From assembly GCF_022760855.1 (NCBI RefSeq), contig NZ_JAKTNR010000003.1:1-64000 (forward strand): DNA of 64,000 nucleotides, in the 5' to 3' direction. Of this stretch, positions 9,164 to 20,650 are shown in pieces (positions within the stretch are counted from its first letter, which is position 1; each line of letters opens with the position of its first letter). A program made the position numbers and the translations under genes. Source of the DNA: Thermus albus (GTDB lineage: Bacteria; Deinococcota; Deinococci; Deinococcales; Thermaceae). Under the pieces are notes generated by a model. It was given only the letters and a program-made list of their open reading frames with translations. It was not told the origin of the DNA and did no database searches.

Positions 9164-9528
9164 TCTACGTCCTTGGCGGAATCGGCCTTGGCACGGAGTG
9201 CCCAAAGGCTGCTCCTTTAGTACCAGGGTGGGGGAGGTTGGCAGAAGAAGCCAGGGGCCTTGGGGCCATCGGGACCCCAGTCCCTTCCAGAGCTCCTCCG
9301 CGTTAGGGGCGCAGGTGCGAGGGATCTTCCGTTCCTGCGCCCTCCTCCTTGGCGTAAAACCTACCCAGGTATGGGATGGCGGGCATGCGGGATCCCCTGG
9401 TTCACGGTGATTTCGGTGTGGGTTGCCGGCCGGTATGGCAAGGGGGTAAAGGCACATCTCCCAAGGACCAAGCCCTTGGGGGCCAGCGGGGCGGGGGAAA
9501 CGCAGCCCCCACCCCGGACTTAGGGCCT
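9164..9528. other. Intergenic region between recN and glyA, no gene seen
   Basis: About 365 bp separate the end of glyA from the start of recN, both on the minus strand. No open frame with family similarity is visible. It holds two candidate hairpins: 9460-9480 (CCCAAGG/CCTTGGG with a 7-nt loop) and 9493-9510 (GGGGG/CCCCC). Either could end glyA transcription. Any recN promoter should lie here too, but no convincing -35/-10 pair was found. Confidence 0.5.
9460..9480 (-). terminator. Candidate glyA terminator hairpin
   Basis: Perfect 7-bp stem CCCAAGG/CCTTGGG with a 7-nt loop, about 50 nt past the glyA stop. There is no real T-tract, so this is only a weak call. Confidence 0.35.
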
Positions 9529-10863
<1,335 letters not shown>

Positions 10864-10865
10864 TT

Positions 10866-11138
10866 ATGAAAGGAAGTGTTCTCCCGATTTTGAAGTGGGG
10901 GCTTGCGCTGACCCTGGTTATCCTGCTCTTGGCCATTATCCTCATCAACTTCACCAGTAGCCGCGACCTACCGGAGCTGGTCCGGGTCCAGGTGGAGCGC
11001 TATGCGGTATGCAGCTACTGGTTCTTCGGCTGGCACCTGGCCTCCACGGGCGCCTTTGCCTTTATCTTCCTCCTTTTGGGCTTCCTGGTGGGCCTGGGGA
11101 CGGGGTTTTTCCTTAGGCGGGGCGTGGCCAGGGGGTAG
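10866..11138 (+). CDS. Small two-pass membrane protein (LapA-like)
   Basis: 90 residues with two hydrophobic segments (about 10-30 and 53-83) joined by a polar loop, and a short basic C-terminal tail (RRGVARG). The layout resembles LapA/DUF1049 proteins, but the similarity is topological and no clear motif is seen. TAAGCT at 10854-10859 sits 6 nt before the ATG and fits a leaderless promoter. It is convergent with purF (8-nt gap). Function unknown. Confidence 0.65.
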   Translation: MKGSVLPILKWGLALTLVILLLAIILINFTSSRDLPELVRVQVERYAVCSYWFFGWHLASTGAFAFIFLLLGFLVGLGTGFFLRRGVARG

Positions 11139-11146
11139 CCCTTTGG

Positions 11147-12530
<1,384 letters not shown>

Positions 12531-12538
<8 letters not shown>

Positions 12539-14711
12539 CCAAGACCTCCCTGAGGGGCTTCTTCCAGGCCTCCACCAGGTCCTGCACCCTCCACTCTAGC
12601 ACCCCTTCCGGGGTGAGGACCGTGAGGGTCTGCCCCCCGGTTTCCCCCAGCACCCGATAGGGGAGGCCCAGCTCCTCCAGGCGGAAGGTGGCCTCCTTCA
12701 GGTGTTCCTTGGCCACGGTGAAGAGGATGCGGCTTGGGGCTTCTCCAAAGAGGGCCTTTAGGCCGGGGGTGCGCACCTCCACCGTGGCCCCCAGGCCATA
12801 GGGGAAGGTCATCTCTGCCAGGGCCACCAAAAACCCCCCTTCCGCAAGGTCGTGGGCGGTACGGGTGAGGCCCAGGGCGATGAGCTCCCGGATGGCCTCC
12901 TGGGTGCGCCTTTCCTGTTCCAGGTCCAACTGGGGTGGGTGGCCGGCCTCGAGGCCCGCAAGCAGGTACAAGACCTCGCTTCCCCCAAACTCTCCCCCTT
13001 CCTCCCCCAGGAGGACGATCACCTCTCCGGGGCGGCGGAAGCCCATCTCCGCCCGCCTCCTCACGTCCAAGACCCCCACCACCCCCACCATGGCCGTGGG
13101 GGGGATGCGCCGGCCCCCGCTCTCGTTGTAGAGGGAGACGTTCCCGGAAACCACCGGCACCCCCAGGGCCTCGCTGGCCTCTCGGAGGCCGGCGATGGTT
13201 TCCTGAAGCTCGTGGTACCCTTCTGGGGTTTCCGGGCTTCCCAGGTTGAGGCCATCGGTGTAGGCCAAAGGCCTTGCCCCCACCACGCTCACGTTGCGGC
13301 AGGCCTCGGCCAGGGCGTGCATGGCCCCAAGCCGGGGATGGAGGCGGCTATAGCGGGGGTTCTGGTCCACCTTGGCGGCCACGGCCAGGTGGGTGCCCTT
13401 AATCCACAGGACCGCCGCATCCCCCTTGCCCGGTACCAGGGCGGTGCGGGTTCCCACCTGGTGGTCGTAGCGCTCGTAGACCGCCTCCCGGCTCGCCAGG
13501 TTGGGGGAGGCGAGGAGCCGGGGGAGGACCTCCTGGGGATCGGCGGTCAGGGGGGGAAGGGGCGTTTCCCGGAGCCTTTGGATCTCCGGGTCCTCCCTTC
13601 CTATGCGCACGTAGGTGGGGGCCTCGGCCATGGCCTCGGTGGGGACCTCGGCCACCACCTCGCCCCGGTAGAGGACGCGGAAGACCCTTTCCGGGATGGT
13701 CCGGGCCACGGGCACGCAGTCCAGGCCCCACTTCCGGAAGACTTCCTCCAACTCCTTTTCCTTGCCCTCCTTGGGCACCAGGACCATGCGCTCCTGGCTT
13801 TCGGAGAGGAGGAGTTCTATGGGCCCCATATCCCTTTCCCGGGTGGGGACGCGGTCCAGGTCCAGCTCCACCCCCAGGTCCGACTTGTGGGCCAGCTCCG
13901 AGAGGCTGCTGGTGAGCCCTGCGGCCCCCATGTCCTGGACGCCTTCCACCAGGTCCTTCTCTATGGCCTCGAGGGTGGCCTCCATGAGAAGCTTCCCCAA
14001 AAAGGGGTCCCCCACCTGGACCGCCGGCCGGTCCTCCTCCTTGTCCTCGGCCAGCTCCCGGCTGGCGAAGGCGGCCCCCCCGATCCCGTCCCTTCCCGTC
14101 TTGGCCCCCGCATAGTAAATGGGCCGGCCCAGGGAGGCCTGGCTCCGCCTAAGGTGCTCCTCCCGGAGAAGCCCCAGGCACATGGCGTTCACCAGGGGGT
14201 TTTCCCGGTAGCCCTCGTGGAAGTAGAGGTCCCCGCCCACCGTGGGCACCCCGATGGCGTTGCCATAGTGGGCGATGCCGGAAACCACCCCTTTGAGGAG
14301 GTAGCGGCTACGGGGATCCTCCGGGGGACCAAAGCGCAAGGAGTCCAAAAGGGCGATGGGCCGGGCTCCCATGCTCAGGATGTCCCGGATGATCCCCCCC
14401 ACCCCGGTGGCAGCTCCTTGGAAGGGCTCCACCGCCGAGGGGTGGTTATGGCTTTCTATCTTGAAGGCCACCGCCCAACCTTCGCCGATGCGCACCACGC
14501 CCGCGTTTTCCCCGGGGCCTTGGAGAACCGCCTCCCCCTCCTTGGGAAGCTGCTTCAGGAGGGGCCGGGAGTTCTTGTAGGCGCAGTGCTCGCTCCACAT
14601 CACCTTGAAGAGGAAGAGCTCCACCTGGTTGGGCTCCCGCCCAAGCCGCTTCACCATTTCCCGGTACTCGCTTTCCGGGATGCCGATTTCCTGGGCCAGG
14701 GTCTCCATCAC
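12531..14711 (-). CDS. purL: Phosphoribosylformylglycinamidine synthase subunit PurL
   Basis: 726 residues, the small-type PurL that works with separate PurQ and PurS. Motifs include [13 protein letters not shown] near the N terminus, [20 protein letters not shown], and [11 protein letters not shown]. It catalyses ATP-dependent conversion of FGAR to FGAM with ammonia supplied by PurQ. Overlaps with purF (8 nt) and with the upstream HAD gene (4 nt) indicate coupled translation. Confidence 0.97.
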
Positions 14712-15421
14712 TGGAGAAGGGGAAGGAGCTCCCGGTGGCTTTTCACCTTGGCGGTGGGCTTGACCTCCCCATTCACCTCCCTTAAGCCCACGTACTGGAC
14801 CGCCCAGGGGTAGCCGGTGGCGAAGGCCCCTTTGATGTCCGTCTGGGGCAGATCCCCCACGTGCAGGGCCTCTTCCGGGGCCACCCCCAGGGCCTCGAGG
14901 GCCACCTTAAAAGCTTCAGGCCGGGGCTTTACGTACCCGGTTTCGTCGGAGAAGCTGTAGGCCTGGAAGACGTCCAGCCCCTGCCGCCTTAGGTGCTCCC
15001 GGATAAGGCGGCCCGGGGTGAGGCCGGTGTCGGAAACCAAGGCCAGGGGGTACCTGCGGGCCAGTTCCTTCAAGACCTCTAGTCCCGGAAGGGGCTCCAG
15101 GTCCACCAAAAGGGAGCTTTCCTCCAGTTTTCTGGCAGTTATGGCGATGAGCCCGGGGTCGTGGGGGGCCCCAAGGAGGGCGAAGATGCGGGCCACCCGG
15201 TCGTATACGGACATGTGCTCCCCGGCCTTCCACGCCTCCTCAAAGGCGATGGCCGCCTGCCGGTAGGCCTCCCGCACCTCGTGCTCCTCCGCCGGATGCC
15301 CAGCCTCGGAAAGAGCGTCCAGAAGGATCTCATACCGGGCGGGCATGACCTTTTCCAAAAACGCCTTTCCCTCGGTGAAGAGGGTGCCCCAGAAGTCAAA
15401 GGTGATGGCCTTGGGTTTCAT
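14708..15421 (-). CDS. HAD-superfamily hydrolase embedded in the purine operon
   Basis: 237 residues. HAD motif I is [10 protein letters not shown] (nucleophile DxW rather than the commoner DxD), motif II is in [11 protein letters not shown], motif III Lys in YVKPRPEAF, and motif IV is [13 protein letters not shown]. It overlaps purL and purQ by 4 nt each, so it is made with the FGAM synthase subunits. A role in nucleotide housekeeping or removing a misphosphorylated intermediate is an inference from position; the substrate is unknown. Confidence 0.85.
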   Translation of the reverse strand: MKPKAITFDFWGTLFTEGKAFLEKVMPARYEILLDALSEAGHPAEEHEVREAYRQAAIAFEEAWKAGEHMSVYDRVARIFALLGAPHDPGLIAITARKLEESSLLVDLEPLPGLEVLKELARRYPLALVSDTGLTPGRLIREHLRRQGLDVFQAYSFSDETGYVKPRPEAFKVALEALGVAPEEALHVGDLPQTDIKGAFATGYPWAVQYVGLREVNGEVKPTAKVKSHRELLPLLQ

Positions 15422-16101
15422 GCCGTTACCTCCTCTAAAAGACCTAAGAACAAGGGGAGCCCATCCGTACCGCCCAAAACCTCATCCACCGCCCGCTCGG
15501 GGTGGGGCATCATCCCCAGGACGTTGCCCCTTTCGTTCACGATGCCGGCGATGTCGTGGAGGCTTCCGTTGGGGTTATAGTCCTTTTCCCCTGCCAAGGG
15601 GGCGTACCGGAAGACCACCAAGCCTTCCCCTTCCAGTCGGGCTAGGGTTTCCTCGTCGGCGTAGTAGCGGCCCTCGGCGTGGGCGATGGGAAGCCTAAGC
15701 ACCTGCCCCTTCTGGTAGAGGCGGGTAAAGGGGAGGTCCGTGCGCTCCACCCGCACCCCCACCTCCTTGCAGGTGAAGTGCAGGTTCAGGTTGGCCAGGA
15801 GGGCCCCGGGGAGGATCCCGGCCTCGGTGAGCACCTGGAAGCCGTTGCAGACCCCGAGCACCCAGCGGCCCTCCCGGGCAAAGCGCTTAACCTCCTCCAT
15901 TACTGGGCTCTTGGCCGCCAGGGCCCCGGCCCTCAGGTAGTCCCCGTAGCTGAAGCCTCCCGGCAGGAAGACCCCGTCAAAGCCCTTAAGGCTTCTTTCC
16001 GTGTGCCAGACGTATTCCGCCTTTATGCCCGCCTTCTCCAAGGCGAAGCGGGCGTCCTCGTCGCAGTTGGAGCCGGGAAAGCGGACGATGGCCCACCTCA
16101 T
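15418..16101 (-). CDS. purQ: Phosphoribosylformylglycinamidine synthase subunit PurQ (glutaminase)
   Basis: 227 residues with a class I glutamine amidotransferase triad: Cys in [10 protein letters not shown], and His/Glu in MMPHPERA. The start [17 protein letters not shown] is typical of PurQ. It hydrolyses glutamine and channels ammonia to PurL. It overlaps purS and the HAD gene by 4 nt each. Confidence 0.97.
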   Translation of the reverse strand: MRWAIVRFPGSNCDEDARFALEKAGIKAEYVWHTERSLKGFDGVFLPGGFSYGDYLRAGALAAKSPVMEEVKRFAREGRWVLGVCNGFQVLTEAGILPGALLANLNLHFTCKEVGVRVERTDLPFTRLYQKGQVLRLPIAHAEGRYYADEETLARLEGEGLVVFRYAPLAGEKDYNPNGSLHDIAGIVNERGNVLGMMPHPERAVDEVLGGTDGLPLFLGLLEEVTA

Positions 16102-16352
16102 GGGAGTTCCTTTAGCGCCTCCAGGGTGAAGACCTCCATCACCGGGTTGGCGAGGAGTCTTCCCATGGCCTTAGCCCTTTCCTCCGCCTCCAGGAGGGTT
16201 TCCGCGGGGAAGATGACCTCGAGGACCTTCCCCACCCGCACCGACTCCACCGGATGGCCTAGGTCCTTCAAGACCCCTTCCACCGCCCGGCCCTGCGGGT
16301 CCAGGATGCCGTCTTTCAGCTCAATGAGCAAAGTAGCCTGGTACCTGGGCAT
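16098..16352 (-). CDS. purS: Phosphoribosylformylglycinamidine synthase subunit PurS
   Basis: 84 residues, the normal length of the small PurS adaptor that bridges PurQ and PurL. Typical features are [20 protein letters not shown] with [12 protein letters not shown] and VRVGKVLEV. It lies 2 nt after purC and overlaps purQ by 4 nt, so all three FGAM synthase subunits are encoded together. Confidence 0.95.
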   Translation of the reverse strand: MPRYQATLLIELKDGILDPQGRAVEGVLKDLGHPVESVRVGKVLEVIFPAETLLEAEERAKAMGRLLANPVMEVFTLEALKELP

Positions 16353-16354
16353 GG

Positions 16355-17050
16355 CTACACCTCTAGAACCCGCCTAAGGACCTCCTGGTAGGCCTCCTCT
16401 ACACCGCCCAGGTCCTTGCGGAAGCGGTCCTTGTCCATGGGCTCCCCTGTCTTCTGGTCCCATAGGCGCATGGTGTCGGGGGAGATCTCGTCGGCCAGAA
16501 GGATCTCCCCATCCCTTTTGCCAAACTCCAGCTTGAAGTCAATGAGCTCTAGGCCCCTTTGGGCGAAGAACTCCCGTAGGAGCGCTCCCACCTGGAGGGT
16601 GGTGGCCCTTATTTGGGAGAGCTCCTCCTCCGTGGCCAGGCCCAGGGCCAGGATGGCCTCGGGGCAGATCAAGGGGTCGCCCAAGGGGTCGCTCTTTAAG
16701 GAGAACTCCACCAGGGGGGCCTTCAAGGGGGTGCCTTCCCTTACCCCATAGCGCTTGGCGAAGCTCCCCGCTGCCCGGAAGCGGAGGATGACCTCTAAGG
16801 GAAGGATCTCCACCCTTAAGACCCGCATCTCCCGGTCGGAAAGTTCCTCCAGGAAGTGGGTCTTTACCCCATGGGCCTCCAGGTAGCGGAAAAGGGCCGC
16901 CGAAACCTTGTTGTTCACCACCCCTTTTCCCGGTATGATCCCCCGCTTTTGGGCGTTAAAGGCCGTGGCCTCGTCCTTGAAGTAGACCCGAAGGGTGTCT
17001 GGCCCTTCGGGGTAGAGGATTTTTGCCTTCCCCTCGTATAGCTTTTCCAT
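16355..17050 (-). CDS. purC: SAICAR synthetase (PurC)
   Basis: 231 residues. It joins aspartate to CAIR using ATP. Motifs: [53 protein letters not shown]. It heads the purC-purS-purQ-HAD-purL-purF run. A GGAGG motif lies just before the ATG, and a small GGGAC/GTCCC hairpin (17064-17077) sits in the leader directly upstream. The ~480-bp region before it should hold the operon promoter. Confidence 0.96.
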   Translation of the reverse strand: MEKLYEGKAKILYPEGPDTLRVYFKDEATAFNAQKRGIIPGKGVVNNKVSAALFRYLEAHGVKTHFLEELSDREMRVLRVEILPLEVILRFRAAGSFAKRYGVREGTPLKAPLVEFSLKSDPLGDPLICPEAILALGLATEEELSQIRATTLQVGALLREFFAQRGLELIDFKLEFGKRDGEILLADEISPDTMRLWDQKTGEPMDKDRFRKDLGGVEEAYQEVLRRVLEV

Positions 17051-17534
17051 GTGCCTCCAGTTTGGGACCTCCGTCCCGTCTGGCCTTCATTTTAAGCCCA
17101 AGGGATACCAGAATCGGAAAGGCCTGGCCCCACCCCTGGACCTTTTGCGTCCTGTAGGGGAGAGGAAGCTTTGACTCCTTTCGGAGCGGAATCCCGGCTG
17201 TCCGTTTGAGGGGGTTGCCGGAGGGGAGGCTTGGGGTGGGTTCCTCGGAAGGGCAAAGCGGCCAGCGGGGCCTCCCGCTGGTTATCCGCTGGAACGGGGA
17301 GGGGGGTGGTCTTTAAGGCCTTCGCTGGCTTCCAGCTGTCCAGCGGGGCCATCCTGTCCCCTGACACCTCTTGGGTTGAAGGAGGGCGCTGGGAAGCCTT
17401 GTCGGAGGAGGAAAAGGAAGGCTGTCCCTCTGGACCCGGGGCTTCCCGGACTTGCCCTCCGCCTACCCCCTTGGGGCAGGGCTTTCCCCGGGATCCCCGG
17501 AGGCCTGCTTCCCGCCTCCACCGAGGCGCTCCCG
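17051..17534. other. Long non-coding region between purB and purC
   Basis: About 480 bp with no convincing gene, on the 5' side of the purC-purF run. Seen here: a perfect 8-bp hairpin CCAGCGGG/CCCGCTGG at 17262-17281, a second CCAGCGGGGCC at about 17340-17350 repeating that arm, a TTAAAAT run near 17089-17095 (minus strand) that could be a -10 box for purC, and the small hairpin at 17064-17077. No known purine, PRPP or ZTP riboswitch core was recognised. A long regulated leader or purB terminator region is possible. Confidence 0.4.
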
Positions 17535-18845
17535 TTAGAGCCCAAAGCGGGCGTAGATGGCGTCCACGTGCTTGAGGAAGGGGGCCGGGTCAAAAAGGGC
17601 CCTTAGCCTTTCCCCCTCGAGGGGATTGTCCGGGTCCTTTTCCAAAAGCTCGGCGAAGCTTTGGCCCTCCTCCCAGCTCCTTAAGGCGTTGCGCTGCACG
17701 ATGGCGTAGGCCTTGTCCCGAGGGAGGCCCTCCGCGATGAGGGCGTTTAGCACCTGCTGGGAGTAGACCAGGCCCCGGGTGAGGTCCAGGTTCCTTTTCA
17801 GGTTTTCCTCAAAGACCACCAGGCCCTTCAGGATTCCCCGAAGCCGCCTTAGGGCGTAATGGCCGGCGGTGGTGGCGTCGGGGAGGATCACCCGCTCCAC
17901 CGAGGAGTGGGAGATGTCCCGCTCGTGCCACAGGGCGATGTTTTCCAGGGCCGGGCCCAGATACCCCCTCAGGAGCCTGGCCATCCCGGTCAGGTTTTCC
18001 AGGCCCACGGGGTTTTTCTTGTGGGGCATGCTGGAGCTTCCCGTCTGGCCTTCCCGGAAGGGCTCTTGGGCCTCGAGGACCTCCGTGCGCTGCAGGTGCC
18101 TTAGCTCCACCGCTACCCGCTCCAGGTTCGCCCCCAGGATGGCCAAGGCGGCCATGGCTTCGGCGTGCCGGTCCCGGGGCACCACCTGGGTGGAGAGGGG
18201 TTCGGGGATGAGGCCAAGCCGCCGGGCCACATGGGCCTCCACCTCCGGGGGCACGTGGGCGTAGTTGCCCACCGAGCCCGAAAGCATGGCCACCCCTATG
18301 GCCTTCTGGGCCTCCCTAAGCCGCCTCTCATCCCGTTGGAAGGCGGCATAGAAGCTGAGGAAGCGGAGGCCGAAGCTGGTGGGCTCGGCATGGACCCCAT
18401 GGGTGCGGGCGATGGCCGGGGTGTGCTTGTACTGGAGGGCTAGCCGCTTGAGCTCCTCCTGCACCCCGGCTAGCTCCTCAAGGACCAGGTCCAAGGCCTT
18501 CACCAGAAGGGCGTTTTGCGCCGTGTCCACGATGTCCGAGCTGGTAAGGCCCAGGTGCAGGTAGCGCCCCACCTCCTCGTCCCCGGTCCACTCCACCAGG
18601 GCCCGGGTGAAGGCCACCAGGTCGTGGCGGGTCACCGCCTCCAGCTCCGCCACCCTCTGGGCGAAGCGGGCGTCCAGAGGACGCTCCTCCAGGCGGTGCA
18701 AAAGCCTTTGGGCAAGGCCCTTGGGCACCTGGCCCAGGGCCTCCCAGGCCTCGAGGGCATAGGCCTCCACCAGGGCCCACATGCGGTAGCGGTTTTCCTC
18801 CGACCAAAGCTCGGCCATCTCGGGGGTCTGGTAACGGGGGACCAT
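17535..18845 (-). CDS. purB: Adenylosuccinate lyase
   Basis: 436 residues from ATG 18845; an in-frame start at 18869 would add eight residues but crosses the promoter. It cleaves SAICAR and adenylosuccinate, releasing fumarate. The fumarase/lyase signature is GSSSMPHKKNPVGLENL, and the catalytic region THGVHAEPTSFGLRF is present. AGGGTA at 18852-18857 reads TACCCT on the minus strand, 6 nt before the ATG, a leaderless promoter. It is separated from purC by the long non-coding region and is divergent from a HAD gene. Confidence 0.96.
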   Translation of the reverse strand: MVPRYQTPEMAELWSEENRYRMWALVEAYALEAWEALGQVPKGLAQRLLHRLEERPLDARFAQRVAELEAVTRHDLVAFTRALVEWTGDEEVGRYLHLGLTSSDIVDTAQNALLVKALDLVLEELAGVQEELKRLALQYKHTPAIARTHGVHAEPTSFGLRFLSFYAAFQRDERRLREAQKAIGVAMLSGSVGNYAHVPPEVEAHVARRLGLIPEPLSTQVVPRDRHAEAMAALAILGANLERVAVELRHLQRTEVLEAQEPFREGQTGSSSMPHKKNPVGLENLTGMARLLRGYLGPALENIALWHERDISHSSVERVILPDATTAGHYALRRLRGILKGLVVFEENLKRNLDLTRGLVYSQQVLNALIAEGLPRDKAYAIVQRNALRSWEEGQSFAELLEKDPDNPLEGERLRALFDPAPFLKHVDAIYARFGL

Positions 18846-18851
18846 GCCCTT

Positions 18852-18905
18852 AGGGTACAAAAACGGCAAGCGGGGGCGGACTGGTGGGGCCCTCGGGTAT
18901 AGACT
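18852..18905. promoter_or_regulatory. Divergent leaderless promoters of purB and the HAD gene
   Basis: Minus strand: TACCCT (18852-18857) ends 6 nt before purB. Plus strand: TAGACT (18900-18905) ends 6 nt before the HAD start at 18912; TATAGA overlaps it. Both genes therefore look leaderless, with -35 regions crowded into the ~40 bp between the boxes. Confidence 0.6.
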
Positions 18906-18911
18906 GGGACC

Positions 18912-19571
18912 ATGGTCCGGGCGATTCTCTTTGACGTGGGCAACACCCTGATCCTGGCAAGCCCCCGCTTTTGGCTCCTGCCCTTCCTGGAAGAAAGGGG
19001 GCTAAAGCCCAGGAAGGACCCCAAGGGGGCGGCCTTGGCGGCTTTTCGCTTTTACGAGGAACGCCATCTTGAGGCCCGGGACCTGGAGACCGCCTTGGGG
19101 CTTTGGCGGGAGTTCCACCGCAGGCTCTTTACAGGGATGGGCCTCGAGGAGCACGCGGAGGCCCTGAGCCGGGAGCTGGTGGAAAACTGGAAAGATCCCC
19201 GTTTTTGGCCCCTAACCCCGGGGGCTAAGGAAACATTGCAAGCGCTACGGGAGCGGGGTTATGCCCTGGCGGTGGTCTCCAACTGGGATGCCACCTTGCC
19301 AGAAATCCTGGAGGTGGTGGGCCTAAGGCCCTACTTTCAGCACCTTTCCGTAAGCGCCCTCTCCGGGGTGGCCAAGCCCGATCCCAGGCTCTTCCAGGAA
19401 GCCCTTTCGGCCCTGGGGGTTAGGCCGGAGGAAGCCCTGCACGTGGGGGATTCGGAGGCGGATGTGGCCGGGGCCAAGGGGGCTGGGATCCGGCCCCTTC
19501 TCTTTGATCCCTTGGGGGAGAACCCCCAGGCCCTCCCTAGGCTGGAAAGGGTGCTAGACTACCTGCCATGA
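18912..19571 (+). CDS. HAD-superfamily hydrolase (haloacid dehalogenase-like)
   Basis: 219 residues: motif I ILFDVGNTLI (DxG rather than DxD), motif II VVSNWDATLP, motif III VAKPDPRLF, motif IV HVGDSEADVAGA, with a helical cap inserted after motif I. The DVGNT form is shared by many HAD proteins of unknown substrate. It overlaps the CMD-family gene by 4 nt, so it heads an HAD-CMD-hemD transcript. Confidence 0.85.
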   Translation: MVRAILFDVGNTLILASPRFWLLPFLEERGLKPRKDPKGAALAAFRFYEERHLEARDLETALGLWREFHRRLFTGMGLEEHAEALSRELVENWKDPRFWPLTPGAKETLQALRERGYALAVVSNWDATLPEILEVVGLRPYFQHLSVSALSGVAKPDPRLFQEALSALGVRPEEALHVGDSEADVAGAKGAGIRPLLFDPLGENPQALPRLERVLDYLP

Positions 19572-19933
19572 GCGTGCGGCGGGCCATCTGGGGGAAGAAA
19601 CAGGAGGCCATTGAAAGGGCTCTTAAGGAGGTGGACGAGGACCTTTTCCGCTATATCCGCGACTTTGCCTATGAGGAGGTCCTGGCCCGGCCGGGGTTGG
19701 ACCTCAAGACCCGGGAGCTTCTCGCCATCACCGCCCTCATCGCCTTGGGTAGCCCCAAGGAGCTGGCCACCCATCTGGAGGGGGCCTTGCGGGTGGGGGC
19801 CAAGGAGGAGGAGGTGCGGGAGGCCATCCTGCAGGCCGCCATTTTCCTGGGGTTCCCCCAGGCCCTAGCGGCCATGAAGCTTTTCCATAAGGTGCTGAAG
19901 GGCCGTGGTTTTGCTCACCCGGGGGAAGGATAA
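19568..19933 (+). CDS. Carboxymuconolactone decarboxylase / AhpD-like family protein
   Basis: 121 residues of all-helical CMD fold: KTRELLAITALIALGSPKELATHLEGALRVGAKEEEVREAI. The CxxC pair of AhpD peroxidase partners is absent (there is no cysteine in the protein), so disulfide chemistry is unlikely. Structurally characterised Thermus members of this family are oligomers of unknown substrate. It overlaps the HAD gene upstream (4 nt) and hemD downstream (29 nt). Confidence 0.82.
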   Translation: MSVRRAIWGKKQEAIERALKEVDEDLFRYIRDFAYEEVLARPGLDLKTRELLAITALIALGSPKELATHLEGALRVGAKEEEVREAILQAAIFLGFPQALAAMKLFHKVLKGRGFAHPGEG

Positions 19934-20579
19934 GGCGCTTTTGGAAAGGCTCCGCGCCTTGGGGGTGGAGGCGGCGGAGGTGGCCCTTTTGGAACAGGTG
20001 GACCTGCCGGGTCTTATGGAACTTCCGGGGAGGCTTCTTGGGGCGGACTGGGTGGCCGTTACTTCCAAGGAGGGGGCCAGAAGGCTTCTTTGGGCTTGGG
20101 AAAGGGTGGGAAAACCTCCCTTAAAGGTGGCGGCAGTGGGAGAGGGAACAGGGGAGGTCTTGCGGCAAGGTGAGCTTGTCCCGGCCTACATCTCCCCCAG
20201 GGCCACGGCCCGGGACCTGGCCCTGGGCTTCCCCCAGGCGGAAAGGGTGCTTTTTGTGGCCGGGGACCTGGCGGGAGAGGACCTCGAGGAGGGCCTGAGG
20301 GCCCGGGGGGTGGAGGTGGAAAGGCTGGAGGTTTACGCCACCCGGGAACGGGAGCTTTCCCCAAAGGAGAGGGCCCTTTTGCAGGGGGCCCAGGTGGTGG
20401 CCTTCTTTAGCCCAAGCGGCGTCCGGGCTTACGCCCGTTGGACGGAGAAGCGGCCCAAGGCGGCCTGCATCGGTCCCAGCACGGCTGAGGAGGCCATAAG
20501 GCTTGGCTTTCCCGTATGGGAGGCGGAGGAACCGGGCCTCGAGGGGCTCTTCCAGGCCATCCTGCGGGCGCTCCCATAG
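19905..20579 (+). CDS. hemD: Uroporphyrinogen-III synthase
   Basis: 224 residues from GTG 19905, inside the end of the preceding gene. HemD proteins diverge strongly; the calls here rest on the two-domain pattern: N-terminal VLLTRGKDKALLERL, the linker region DWVAVTSKEGARRLL, and the C-terminal VVAFFSPSGVRAYA and CIGPSTAEEAIRLG motifs. It closes hydroxymethylbilane to uroporphyrinogen III. hemA follows 71 bp downstream with its own promoter, which supports the assignment. Confidence 0.85.
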   Translation: MVLLTRGKDKALLERLRALGVEAAEVALLEQVDLPGLMELPGRLLGADWVAVTSKEGARRLLWAWERVGKPPLKVAAVGEGTGEVLRQGELVPAYISPRATARDLALGFPQAERVLFVAGDLAGEDLEEGLRARGVEVERLEVYATRERELSPKERALLQGAQVVAFFSPSGVRAYARWTEKRPKAACIGPSTAEEAIRLGFPVWEAEEPGLEGLFQAILRALP

Positions 20580-20601
20580 GGCTTCGGTTAAGGGTTATTC
20601 C

Positions 20602-20639
20602 TAGGGAGGGTTTTTGTCCCTACCTGGGTGGCGTATACT
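20602..20639 (+). promoter_or_regulatory. hemA promoter with an inverted repeat over the -35 region
   Basis: The -10 box TATACT (20634-20639) lies 11 nt before the hemA ATG, with GGAA between as a weak ribosome site. A perfect inverted repeat TAGGGA (20602-20607) / TCCCTA (20617-20622) is centred on the expected -35 position, so it may be an operator. Confidence 0.5.
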
Positions 20640-20650
20640 GACGGAAGCCT

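Noticed and set aside
12852-14813. A 653-codon open frame on the plus strand
   Set aside because: It is antisense to purL, whose motifs are complete. Long antisense frames are expected at this G+C content; the product is low-complexity Gly/His/Pro-rich.
17092-17367. 91-codon open frame in the purB-purC gap (minus strand)
   Set aside because: Proline-rich with no family match and no ribosome-binding site; probably chance.
17051-17534. RNase P RNA, 6S RNA or purine riboswitch in the purB-purC gap
   Set aside because: None of the conserved cores (for example GAGGAAAGTCC of RNase P) is present.
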